This document shows, piece after piece, positions 1 to 8,348 of a stretch of 29,859 nucleotides of DNA. Position numbers and translations under genes: made by a program. The notes beneath the pieces are model-generated. The model had not been told where the DNA came from. It ran no database searches and worked only from the letters and a program-made list of their open reading frames with translations. Source of the stretch: a virus; IMG/VR virus record IMGVR_UViG_3300025120_000338, positions 1 to 29,859 of that record; one strand, written 5' to 3'. The stretch's first letter is position 1, and each line of letters opens with the position of its first letter.

Positions 1-484
1 TCCATGTTCTCATTACAATAGCAGGTGATAAACTTCTATCTTCACCTTGTGAGCGTTGAAAACGTGTTTCATTTCTATCTAATGCTTTTTCTAATGAAGC
101 AAATACATAAACCATTAATATATCATACCCTAAATCCTCTAATTCTTTTTTTAATCTTAAGGTTGGTTTTGAGTTAGCAGCCGTTCCATCTAATATAAAG
201 TTCTTTTTTCCTAATATAATATCTTTCATATAAGGACGGAATTCTTTATTTGCTGCGGCCATTGCTGATGCTGCCTTACTTCTTGCTTCAGCGTCTGAAT
301 TTTTTAAATCTAAAGATACTCCCATATCTTTAAGATTACGCATATAATAATCATCTACATTTAATATCAATGTATTGTCAACATCTTCTATGAATGATGA
401 TTTACCAGCACCGGGAGAACCAGCGAGAATTAACGCTTTAGGATTGGATGAGCGTTCAAGTATTATATCACGTAATTTATACAT
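1..484 (-). CDS. P-loop kinase, zeta-toxin/polynucleotide-kinase-like (C-terminus beyond window)
   Basis: I translated this by hand from ATG at 484; 161 codons are open to the window edge, so the C-terminus is missing. A Walker A motif, GSPGAGKS, lies at residues 22-29 after a hydrophobic strand (ALILA). The sequences LNVDDYY and FILDGTAANSKP follow, as expected for small-molecule or nucleic-acid kinases of the zeta-toxin, AAA_33 and polynucleotide-kinase group. FASLEKALDRNETR, near the end of the visible part, resembles the lid region with its arginines. The protein probably transfers phosphate from ATP, but I cannot tell to which substrate. It starts 18 nt after an ATATTTATA motif (503-511) and so probably heads its own transcript. 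T4 pseT-like end repair and zeta-like kinases are both possible. Confidence 0.75.
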   Translation of the reverse strand, partial: MYKLRDIILERSSNPKALILAGSPGAGKSSFIEDVDNTLILNVDDYYMRNLKDMGVSLDLKNSDAEARSKAASAMAAANKEFRPYMKDIILGKKNFILDGTAANSKPTLRLKKELEDLGYDILMVYVFASLEKALDRNETRFQRSQGEDRSLSPAIVMRTW

Positions 485-502
485 AGACTTACATTATCAA
501 CA

Positions 503-511
503 TATAAATAT
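503..511 (-). promoter_or_regulatory. Putative late promoter, ATATTTATA
   Basis: On the coding strand the nonamer ATATTTATA ends 18 nt before the ATG of the P-loop kinase, within the 48-nt gap after the nuclease gene. The same nonamer occurs in four other intergenic gaps, each just before a gene. No -35-like box is visible. Promoter function is inferred from position and recurrence. Confidence 0.5.
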
Positions 512-532
512 ACGAAAAATTAATGAGGAATC

Positions 533-1291
533 CTAGGATTTTTTAACTGATGTTCTATATTTTTCAGATAAAGGTTTAAGAATTGGGTTTTCTAAGTCAA
601 ATAGGGCTCTGACGTTTGTGTAAATTTGTAAGTTTTCATCCATAGAACGGGGTGATTCATATACTTCCCATTTTTTACCTTGTATTTTACCTTCTTTTGG
701 ACCACGTTTAGATGATTTTAACCATAAAATACCTACCCTATCTACTTTTTGTTCATAACATTCTTCAAAACATCTAGCATATATAGCTGATTGGACATCA
801 TATGTGGTTTGTAGGTTGTTTGATGTTTTAATATCAATAACCCATATTTCACCATTAATTTTACAAACTAAATCACAGGTCCCTGCTATATGTAAAGTAT
901 CAGAATATAAAAATACTTCTGTTTCTATTAATTCAGCACCACTAGTTTCCCAAAAATCAACAAAACGTAAAAACATTTTCCAAACATGTAAATCATATTG
1001 TGGAGAACCATCTTTCATTAAATTAATTTCTTTACCTAATAAATACTGTTCACATAAATCATGAGCTAATGTCCCTTCACCTGCTGCTTTTTTAGCAATA
1101 AAATCAGCATTATATCCTACTCTTTTTAACCATTCTTCAAAATGTTTCCCTTTAGGAAAATAAGATAAAACATATGTAACTGAAGGGTATGTTTTTTCTC
1201 CATCTTCATAGAATCTAGAATCGTTAGTAGTAATTTGAGTAAATTCGCGGTTTAATTCCTGCTTAGGAAAATTAGCTTTCCTTAATTTCAT
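533..1291 (-). CDS. PD-(D/E)XK nuclease (Cas4/RecB-type exonuclease)
   Basis: The 252-residue protein has the ordered core of a Cas4/RecB-like PD-(D/E)XK nuclease. His77 lies in GEGTLAHDLC, acidic residues at 123-125 in IETEVF, Asp140 in AGTCDLV and the Asp153-x-Lys155 pair in VIDIKTS. These residues would bind Mg2+ and cleave DNA phosphodiesters. No helicase domain is attached. A role in phage recombination, DNA processing or host DNA degradation is likely. Its start overlaps the primase stop (ATGA, 1288-1291), so it belongs to the same replication transcript and is probably translationally coupled to the primase. The family assignment is firm; the exact role is inferred. Confidence 0.85.
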   Translation of the reverse strand: MKLRKANFPKQELNREFTQITTNDSRFYEDGEKTYPSVTYVLSYFPKGKHFEEWLKRVGYNADFIAKKAAGEGTLAHDLCEQYLLGKEINLMKDGSPQYDLHVWKMFLRFVDFWETSGAELIETEVFLYSDTLHIAGTCDLVCKINGEIWVIDIKTSNNLQTTYDVQSAIYARCFEECYEQKVDRVGILWLKSSKRGPKEGKIQGKKWEVYESPRSMDENLQIYTNVRALFDLENPILKPLSEKYRTSVKKS

Positions 1292-2217
1292 ATAGATAAT
1301 TTTAAGTTAAATAGAGAAGAAAATGTAAATTCTTGTGATTGTTGAATTTTATTTGTAAATAAAGCAAACCCCATATCAGCTGGGTCTTTATCATCTAAGT
1401 CTATTACAAATAGTTTTTTTCCTGCTTCTAGTAATTGTTTTGCTATTTTGTAAGTTGATTTAATAGCGTCTTTGTCTAAAGCTAAATAAACTTTTTTAAC
1501 TTCAGAAGTAACTAATTTTTGCATTAGTTTTTTAGATATATTTTTACCAAATAATGGTATAGCATTTCTTTTTATAGCTATAGCATCAAAAGCACCTTCA
1601 CACAACACAATAGGAATATCCCAATTTATCATATTTTCAAATCCTATAATATTTTTATCTGAGGATGGAGCGTCATATTTTCTTGATGGTTCTTTTTCAA
1701 ATGAACGTGCAACAAAATAATCAAGCTGCCCATCAACATTGTACGTGGGTATAATAATTTTATTAGCATATCTACCTTTTTCACAATATCCTATTTGATA
1801 TTTTAGAACATCCATAGTAGTAACTCCTCTTCTTTTAAGATAAGCTAATGCATGTCTGGCATGTATATCAGATTTAGTAAGATTATATAATGATTTGTAT
1901 TCTGGGGGTAGTTCTACTTTTGTGTTTGAAACTACAATATCATACTTTTCTGTAGTTCCTAATATATCTTTTAATTGTGTTCTTTTGTTAGCAGATACTT
2001 TTAATGCTTTAAATAAACCAAATAAAGTTTTACCTTTTTTATCACATACCCAACAATGCCATAAATTTTCTTTCTTTTTATTTGGAATTAAATTTATCTC
2101 TAATTTTGGGTTTTTATGATGACAAAAAGCACAATGGAAAGCATGATTTCCCCTTGCTGTTGGATTACTCTTACCCAGAACGGATTCCACTAACCCAAGT
2201 AATATTTGGTTTACCAT
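1288..2217 (-). CDS. DNA primase (CHC2 zinc finger plus Toprim), T4 gp61-like
   Basis: The 309-residue protein has an N-terminal zinc-binding site formed by Cys29, Cys32, Cys55 and Cys58, as in CHC2-type primases. A Toprim domain follows, with Glu207 in IVLCEGAFDAIAI and the DxD pair Asp248/Asp250 in YLALDKDA. DLDDKDPADMG, near residues 273-283, is the typical end of the Toprim fold. It should make RNA primers on the lagging strand at the phage replication fork. There is no helicase domain, so it would act with a separate DnaB/gp41-like helicase encoded elsewhere. It is short for a bacterial DnaG but normal for a phage primase. Its last codons overlap the nuclease start by 4 nt. Confidence 0.9.
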   Translation of the reverse strand: MVNQILLGLVESVLGKSNPTARGNHAFHCAFCHHKNPKLEINLIPNKKKENLWHCWVCDKKGKTLFGLFKALKVSANKRTQLKDILGTTEKYDIVVSNTKVELPPEYKSLYNLTKSDIHARHALAYLKRRGVTTMDVLKYQIGYCEKGRYANKIIIPTYNVDGQLDYFVARSFEKEPSRKYDAPSSDKNIIGFENMINWDIPIVLCEGAFDAIAIKRNAIPLFGKNISKKLMQKLVTSEVKKVYLALDKDAIKSTYKIAKQLLEAGKKLFVIDLDDKDPADMGFALFTNKIQQSQEFTFSSLFNLKLSI

Positions 2218-2248
2218 AAAAAAGACTTCAGTTTAGATTTAAGATACG

Positions 2249-2668
2249 TTAAATATTTGGATTAACCAAATCTTTCCTAAAAAACTTACCTAATATGTTA
2301 TCATTTATATATTCTGTATTTTCTAATACATTATTAGAAAATTGGTATTTAGTTTCTAAGTATGTAAGGTGTTTTTTATTAAAAGCAAATTCTAATATTT
2401 CACGTGAAAAATATTCTTGTTTACCTTCTGAAAGTAATTGTTTAATTTTAGTATGTGAACCATAATAGGTTTGCCAATCACTTTCTTTAATTACCTTACG
2501 TTTACGTTTAGTACCCTTTAAAGGTGGTAAAGTACGATTAAAAAATAATACTTTTTTACCTAAATATTTTTCTCTAGTTGGAATGTAAGTAGCTTCATAG
2601 ATGAAACCAAATGTATTTTTGGGCATCTGTTCGATGCTCTCTATAACCTCTCCTTTATATAACCACAT
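2249..2668 (-). CDS. GIY-YIG family endonuclease (Seg/Mob-like)
   Basis: The 139-residue protein begins with a divergent GIY-YIG module: GFIYEA at residues 21-26 pairs with YLG at 35-37. A basic segment (KGTKRKRKV) and the block DWQTYYGS, seen in T4 Seg-type and related phage nucleases, follow. Glu106 in TYLETKYQ is a candidate catalytic glutamate, and the asparagines around 123-125 fit the last GIY-YIG motif. It probably nicks or cuts DNA and may be a free-standing homing endonuclease, because it sits between the structural module and the replication genes. No intron is visible around it. The family call is good; homing activity is inference. Confidence 0.7.
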   Translation of the reverse strand: MWLYKGEVIESIEQMPKNTFGFIYEATYIPTREKYLGKKVLFFNRTLPPLKGTKRKRKVIKESDWQTYYGSHTKIKQLLSEGKQEYFSREILEFAFNKKHLTYLETKYQFSNNVLENTEYINDNILGKFFRKDLVNPNI

Positions 2669-2677
2669 ATTGTGTTT

Positions 2678-2977
2678 TTATTGATCGTATCTAACTACGA
2701 ATGTTGTGTCTGTTACACTAGACATTTGAATTGGTTGGGCAAATTTACCAACCAATAATAATTCATTATTATCATTATAAATCCCTACAGTCGTTACATA
2801 GGGCATAAAATCTGAACCAGTAGCAAAATCACGCATTGATCCTGAAGTGTCTGTACTAATAGTTGGGTTTTGACTTATATTAAATTCACCACTGTCTACA
2901 GTACATACAATTTCATTTTCATAAATTGTATAATTATTTTTAAATAATATTCTATTTGGTGATATTGTTATTGCCAT
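2678..2977 (-). CDS. Small virion protein related to the C-terminus of the 348-residue protein
   Basis: I do not recognise a named family. The 99-residue protein is β-rich. Its C-terminal half (VTTVGIYNDNNELLLVGKFAQPI) closely matches the C-terminus of the protein at 8349-9395 (ITSVGLYNDANELLSVAKLSKPL). Both are followed by a short charged strand (FVVRYDQ and ALVRVKLDF). The two genes flank the fibre genes, so this is probably a truncated paralogue used in the same baseplate or fibre assembly. It follows the 584-residue fibre gene after a 9-nt gap, and the leader is A/T-rich with no Shine-Dalgarno sequence. Confidence 0.7.
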   Translation of the reverse strand: MAITISPNRILFKNNYTIYENEIVCTVDSGEFNISQNPTISTDTSGSMRDFATGSDFMPYVTTVGIYNDNNELLLVGKFAQPIQMSSVTDTTFVVRYDQ

Positions 2978-2986
2978 AATTTATTT

Positions 2987-4741
2987 TTAACAAGGATCTG
3001 CTTCGTCAATTATAATACCTGTTTGTATTCTTACAAAAGTACCAGTTGTTGTTTTAAACCATCTTCCAGTACTTCCTCCTAGTGGAACATATTTATATTT
3101 TCCTCCTTTATAATTAAACCCATAATATATAATACCTGAGGGGCCTAATGAATAAGTTTCCAATAAGTTTCCACATATTAATTTTTGTAAACTTCTAGGA
3201 TTAATATTTTCTGGAGATTGTAAAGGGTAAACTTCATTATTAAATCCTATACTACCATATTGTACATCAGTAAGCTCTGTTCCACAAGTTTCAAAAGCTA
3301 TTATACGGCCCGAGCTTAAAATTACATTTCTTCCTCCTTTTTCTTGAGTACCATTAAATAGAGGATATCTTCCAGAAAGACGTGAACTAATTAATCTATT
3401 ATCTTTAAATTTAACATTTTCAGAACCTGAAGAGGTTCTTGTTCTCTTACAAGCCGATTCTTGATCTGGGAATGCTCCTCTTAAAGTATATATATCAAGA
3501 GAAGGTAATATACACCCTCCTCTATTTTGTATATATCCATCTTGATTAACTATTAAATAAACAGTAGGGCTAGTAAGAATGTAATTTACAGCAGAAGGAA
3601 ATACAGCTTTAGTATCATCTAAAGCATCTTCTCTAGAATTGTAAAGATATCCATTTGTACCAAAATAAGTTCTTTCTTTATAATCTACACCTGTAATAGC
3701 ACAAACTGAATCTTGTGTGTCTCGAGGTGATGATCCAAATATTGTTTTTACATAAGTAGTAGGGGCTGGAGGTGCTCCTGGGCCTGGATCCGGTTCAGGA
3801 TCTGGGGTTGGAGTAGGTGGTGGTGGTGACTTGGTTAATAAAGTAAAAGTTGTATTAGTAGTAGTTCCATTTTTAGGTAATACTAATTGTCTAATTTTAA
3901 AAGTTAAACCTTTATCAGGAGTAAATGCCGAACTATCATCTGTATTATTATTAGGGTTATTAAATCCACCTTCAGTAGTATATGTTTCTTTTTCTATACC
4001 CGTAGTTGTTCTTTGAACAAAATTTCCATATGTACTTTTTGATCCTCCTTTTATATTAATAGATAAATCTTCAGAACGACCATCTGAAGTCCAAGCACCG
4101 GGGTCTGGAGATGTGCTATAATCATAAGTTATTGATGCTCCTGCTTCTATTCTATAATTAACATTTCCTCTAGTACTACGAATTTCAACTTCCATGGCTG
4201 ATGAAAGGTTGTTTTTAAATATTACATTTACGCTACCTGCTGATAGTGGAGGGGGTAATAAATCATAAGTAAATGATAATAAATCAGAATTAGGTGAGGG
4301 AGTTGGTCCACTACAAGATGTAAATGCTCTAAAAAATACAGTTCCAGTTATAAATGAAGATGTAACTGAAAATGATGTACCTATTGACTGTGAGAGTATT
4401 TCCGTTCTTCCTGATGCAAAATTTATATCATCACTAATTGAAGCTGTTATTCTAGTAGGAGTGTTTGTTGAAGATTGGGTAACATAACTTACATCAAATC
4501 TTCCTCTACGAGAACCTGTATTTAAACTGGTTAAAAGAGGTACAAGACAATTTTCAAATCCTGGTTCACAGTCAATTGGATCATATGATCTATTAAAAAA
4601 ATCATCTCCATTTAATGAAGCACTAAAAGGGGATACACTTAAATTTACATCAAAAGATGAAGTTACTACACTACCTGAATTAACTCCAGAAGTGAAGTAC
4701 TGTCTTACTGTAGGCGATATTTGGTAACCTGTATTAGCCAT
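2987..4741 (-). CDS. Tail fibre/adhesin-like structural protein with cysteine-bracketed repeats
   Basis: The 584-residue protein has three visible parts. Residues 1 to about 300 are Ser/Thr-rich β-structure, with segments resembling Ig-like domains (RGRFDVSYVTQSS, ASISDDINFASGRTEI). A Pro/Asp linker (PPPPTPTPDPEPDPGPG) lies near residues 304-328. The C-terminal region holds three diverged repeats, each bounded by cysteines: 347-410, 431-486 and 523-584. The first two share the lead-in DTQDSVC/PDQESAC, and each contains a strand pair around an nG-x-ly/sGrI turn. The last residue of the protein is the final cysteine. It is probably a distal fibre or receptor-binding protein. Its start overlaps the end of the SprB-like fibre gene by 8 nt. 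The structural role comes from context; the repeats are seen directly. Confidence 0.7.
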   Translation of the reverse strand: MANTGYQISPTVRQYFTSGVNSGSVVTSSFDVNLSVSPFSASLNGDDFFNRSYDPIDCEPGFENCLVPLLTSLNTGSRRGRFDVSYVTQSSTNTPTRITASISDDINFASGRTEILSQSIGTSFSVTSSFITGTVFFRAFTSCSGPTPSPNSDLLSFTYDLLPPPLSAGSVNVIFKNNLSSAMEVEIRSTRGNVNYRIEAGASITYDYSTSPDPGAWTSDGRSEDLSINIKGGSKSTYGNFVQRTTTGIEKETYTTEGGFNNPNNNTDDSSAFTPDKGLTFKIRQLVLPKNGTTTNTTFTLLTKSPPPPTPTPDPEPDPGPGAPPAPTTYVKTIFGSSPRDTQDSVCAITGVDYKERTYFGTNGYLYNSREDALDDTKAVFPSAVNYILTSPTVYLIVNQDGYIQNRGGCILPSLDIYTLRGAFPDQESACKRTRTSSGSENVKFKDNRLISSRLSGRYPLFNGTQEKGGRNVILSSGRIIAFETCGTELTDVQYGSIGFNNEVYPLQSPENINPRSLQKLICGNLLETYSLGPSGIIYYGFNYKGGKYKYVPLGGSTGRWFKTTTGTFVRIQTGIIIDEADPC

Positions 4742-7700
4742 AAATTACGTTGTCTATAAAATATTTTCCAATTGCTATTGCTCTATTATCTAAATCATCT
4801 TGAATTATAGAACTTGAATCATACACATTTATTTTACCTCCCATATTAGAATGATTTGCACAGTAATAATATAATGTATCAGGTGCATCTGATGGTAAAC
4901 TAATGCTTAATTCACCTGTAGTACCTGCTGATCCTGTGTATATAATACCATCCGTATAAGCTGTTCCACCTGAATGTGTACCATTTTCAGTTTCGGATAG
5001 TCTAATAGGATGGCCACTATTACTATAATCTGTTTGATCTAAGGAAGAACTTACATTTCTTCTTAATGAAATAGTAGCTTGTTTTACACCATTTATATTA
5101 TATCTATTACCTTCACTATAACTTTCTACAGTTACATCATAAGAAGAACTAAAGTTATTTACAAAGGACGTTCCTATATTTGGAGACATAAATAAATAAT
5201 AAACTCTATTAACATCTCTTATTAAGTTTAATTTTCTTGAGAAAATTTCACCACCTCCTAATCCAGTAGGTAATGGCATTTCTGCAAATTCATCTTCATT
5301 TATTATCATAATATACATAAGACCATTTTCCATTCGTTGAGATCCTGCATATATGTTATAATCTCTATAACTTCCTGTTGTATTTGCCCTTACTCCTATT
5401 GGATCATTTGTATATTGTTCAGCATCTGTATAAGAGAAAACTTCTAAATAATTTATATTATCTACATCTGCTGTCATTAACCATACTTTATCTGTTCTTT
5501 GAGTAAAATACTGTGAATTTCCTCCTCCAAAATAACTTGAAGAAATTGAACCACTAAAAATCTTTCCATTAGTGTATTCTACATTTGAACCCGATATAGT
5601 ATTAATTACATTCCCAAAAGCATAATCTTCTCTAAATAAAAGTGTATTAGGCCCTATAAAACTACCTGTATTACCATATGCGGTATCTATAAATTCATTA
5701 TCACGAGCTATAAAGTTAGACCCACTGCTATTACTACCTGTAGTTATTAAAGTTGCTATACTTCCTGTAAAAGTATCTCTAATATCTTTTAAATCAACTT
5801 GTTTATCAAATTTAAAGTTTATATTTGTAGTTAAATCTTCTGTATTAACTTTTGATGCTGTTAAATGTAAAGAGCTTACAGAATGACTAGTACCAAATGC
5901 TAAGGAAACATCTACATTTTGCTCAAAGAAATCTACCCTACCATTACCTGTAATAATTGCAGAGTTTGTTATTTCGCTTCCTGTTAAATTAGCAGGAACA
6001 TTGCTTATATCACTAGAACCACTAAATTCTCTTCTTAATGTAAAATTATGGTTTGAACCTGTAAGTATATCTATGTATAAAGTATCATTCACATTCCAAC
6101 CATAACTTCCAGTTGCACTACCAGAAGTATCAAATTGTACAGGAGTTTCACTCCCAGAATGTATTCTAACGGATACATGTTCAGAACCAGTTTTTTGATA
6201 AAAATTAAGGTTACGTCGTGCTACACTACCTGTGCCGTCTTCACAAAATGATGCGCTTACTTCCCATACTCTACCATAAATTTCTAATGCTGTAGTTGAA
6301 GCAGTACATAATAAAGCATTATCAAACATTTCAACACTAGCTGAACCTGATTGTAGCCCTTCACCAGCTAAGCTAACATTTACATTTTCAATACTAAGTA
6401 AAGAGCCAGTATATACTGAAAGATCAGTAGTAATCCTATATCTAAAACTATCACTTCCTCCAGTTACATTTAAAAGATCTAAGGAGGTAGATACTGAGGA
6501 ACTATAATTTATACTAGCAGTATATAATATTTGGGGAGATGATGTAACTTCATAATTAAAAGAATAATTACAATTGTCAGCATCAAATATATTTAATATA
6601 TAAGATCCACTAGCTAAATCAACTATATTTTGGGATGCAGAAGAAAAACCACTTGGTCCTGACCAACTCCATGTTAAAGGTCCAGTTCCTCCTGTTAAGA
6701 AATAATCTTGTGGTTGGTTATCATCATCTAATTCATCTAATATAATTTTACCACTATTGGTTGCAAAACAATCAACGTTTGTAACTGTGTAACTTGCCGT
6801 TACAGGCATTGTTTTAGTTACGGCCATTGTAGAGCTACTAGTACATAAATTAGAATCCTTAAAATATACATTATAAGTTCCTACTTCTAACCCTGTAAAC
6901 TCATTTGGTAATGCCAATGAATTTGAAAAAGAAGCAGTTAATGACGCTGAGATTATTCCACTTGCACCACTAGCACTTATAATTATACTACCATCATTTG
7001 TACCACAATTTTTAACATCATTTTTAAATACTTTTCCATCTATTGCAGTAAAAGAAGTATTTAAAGATTGAGTTACAATTTCACCAATATTATCTTTAAT
7101 ACTTAAAACTAAAGAACGTGTTGGAGTTAAAGAAGCACTCAATATGGGTTGAAATAAATCACTTGTAGGATTATAATTTGTCCCATCTACAGACCAACTA
7201 TAAGGTGGAATTCCTTTATCTATAGAAAATGTTAATGATGCAGATTCATTACTTTCAAAACAAGATTGGGTAAGAGATAATATAGATGATTCTAAAGGTT
7301 GAGATGTAATTTCTAAAGATATAGAGGCTGTATTACTTGTAAGACCTAAAGTGTTATCTACTGTATATTGTAATTTATACCCTCCAGGTATAATACTATT
7401 TAAATTTGGAGTAATTACTAAATCCCCACTACCACTTATACTAAAATCAGGAAAAGAAAATCCTTCTGCTGCAAGGGTAGTTATAGAGCTAGAATCTATA
7501 CTTACACAATCATCAAAATCCCCTACTAAAGGAGATAATATTTTATTTTCTTGAGTATTTAAAATACTAATGTAATCATTTCTAGCTACTGGGTTACCAC
7601 CTATAAAACATAAATAATCAACATTTGTAATTACTGCTAAACCTTGGTTATAAAATACATTTCCTACGGGAACCGCTAAATTTTCTCCTGAATATATACT

Positions 7701-8345
7701 AATAGGGTTTGAGTAAAATACATCACCATATTTTGCTATTACTTTAATATAATCATAAATGTTACCTTGCCCATCATCTGCTATATAAAAATCAGATCCA
7801 GAAATAATAAATGTTTCAGGTTTAAAACCTTCACCATATGAATCTTTTGGGACAGAAATTACCCTAATTTTAGCAGAATTTTCTATAAAATATATAGCAG
7901 AACCATATTGAGATCCAGTAGCATCAAAATCAAATTCTCTTTTTTCAAAGTATGGAAATTCTCTAAAGTTCGGGAATGAGCCCGAAGCCATAGTATTTTG
8001 TAAAAAATTATCGTAAGAAGATGAATGCCAAAAATTATTTACATTATCAGGATAAACTAAAGCATCATCTCCTATATCTTGATCTTGGGATGAAGCTGTT
8101 ATATAGTTTTGATAATATAAATGACGAACTGATTCATAAATCAAACGTCTATAATTCCCATCAGTAGTTAGGTTATCATTTACGGGATCAAAGGGTTGAT
8201 CTGTTGTAATAGGAATATATTCCCCTATATAAGTTTGAATATTGTTGTCTGCGTATGAAGATGAATCGTACTCATATTGCTTATTAGCAACATATGGTAC
8301 TGATTTTATTTCAGCAGGGTTTAGTTTTTTGTATGCAAAACTCAT
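4734..8345 (-). CDS. Large tail fibre with Ig/SprB-like repeats and C-terminal cupredoxin-like motif
   Basis: The 1203-residue protein opens with what is probably a baseplate-anchoring N-terminus (MSFAYKKLNPAEI). An Ig/cadherin-like module follows near residues 255-350. Three SprB-like units come next, at about 358-430, 443-510 and 518-603. The last reads C-x3-NSGKI, GGTGPLTWSWSG, LASGSYILNIFDADNC, the hallmark of SprB repeats (PF13573) from flavobacterial surface adhesins. A long SGS/TGS-rich β-region follows. Near the C-terminus, YYYCANHSNMGG gives Cys1162, His1165 and Met1168; with His1112 in SGHPIRL these resemble a cupredoxin copper site. It probably mediates host contact. It starts 3 nt after the stop of the 348-residue gene and is probably coupled to it. 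Confidence 0.8.
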   Translation of the reverse strand: MSFAYKKLNPAEIKSVPYVANKQYEYDSSSYADNNIQTYIGEYIPITTDQPFDPVNDNLTTDGNYRRLIYESVRHLYYQNYITASSQDQDIGDDALVYPDNVNNFWHSSSYDNFLQNTMASGSFPNFREFPYFEKREFDFDATGSQYGSAIYFIENSAKIRVISVPKDSYGEGFKPETFIISGSDFYIADDGQGNIYDYIKVIAKYGDVFYSNPISIYSGENLAVPVGNVFYNQGLAVITNVDYLCFIGGNPVARNDYISILNTQENKILSPLVGDFDDCVSIDSSSITTLAAEGFSFPDFSISGSGDLVITPNLNSIIPGGYKLQYTVDNTLGLTSNTASISLEITSQPLESSILSLTQSCFESNESASLTFSIDKGIPPYSWSVDGTNYNPTSDLFQPILSASLTPTRSLVLSIKDNIGEIVTQSLNTSFTAIDGKVFKNDVKNCGTNDGSIIISASGASGIISASLTASFSNSLALPNEFTGLEVGTYNVYFKDSNLCTSSSTMAVTKTMPVTASYTVTNVDCFATNSGKIILDELDDDNQPQDYFLTGGTGPLTWSWSGPSGFSSASQNIVDLASGSYILNIFDADNCNYSFNYEVTSSPQILYTASINYSSSVSTSLDLLNVTGGSDSFRYRITTDLSVYTGSLLSIENVNVSLAGEGLQSGSASVEMFDNALLCTASTTALEIYGRVWEVSASFCEDGTGSVARRNLNFYQKTGSEHVSVRIHSGSETPVQFDTSGSATGSYGWNVNDTLYIDILTGSNHNFTLRREFSGSSDISNVPANLTGSEITNSAIITGNGRVDFFEQNVDVSLAFGTSHSVSSLHLTASKVNTEDLTTNINFKFDKQVDLKDIRDTFTGSIATLITTGSNSSGSNFIARDNEFIDTAYGNTGSFIGPNTLLFREDYAFGNVINTISGSNVEYTNGKIFSGSISSSYFGGGNSQYFTQRTDKVWLMTADVDNINYLEVFSYTDAEQYTNDPIGVRANTTGSYRDYNIYAGSQRMENGLMYIMIINEDEFAEMPLPTGLGGGEIFSRKLNLIRDVNRVYYLFMSPNIGTSFVNNFSSSYDVTVESYSEGNRYNINGVKQATISLRRNVSSSLDQTDYSNSGHPIRLSETENGTHSGGTAYTDGIIYTGSAGTTGELSISLPSDAPDTLYYYCANHSNMGGKINVYDSSSIIQDDLDNRAIAIGKYFIDNVIYG

Positions 8346-8348
8346 TCA

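Noticed and set aside
529-540. AATCCTAGGATT palindrome at the end of the PD-(D/E)XK nuclease gene as a terminator
   Set aside because: The stem is only 4 bp with a 4-nt loop and no clean U-tract on the coding strand, so I do not call it a terminator.
2987-8345. Diversity-generating retroelement target in the fibre genes
   Set aside because: No reverse transcriptase, template repeat or matching variable repeat is visible in the window.
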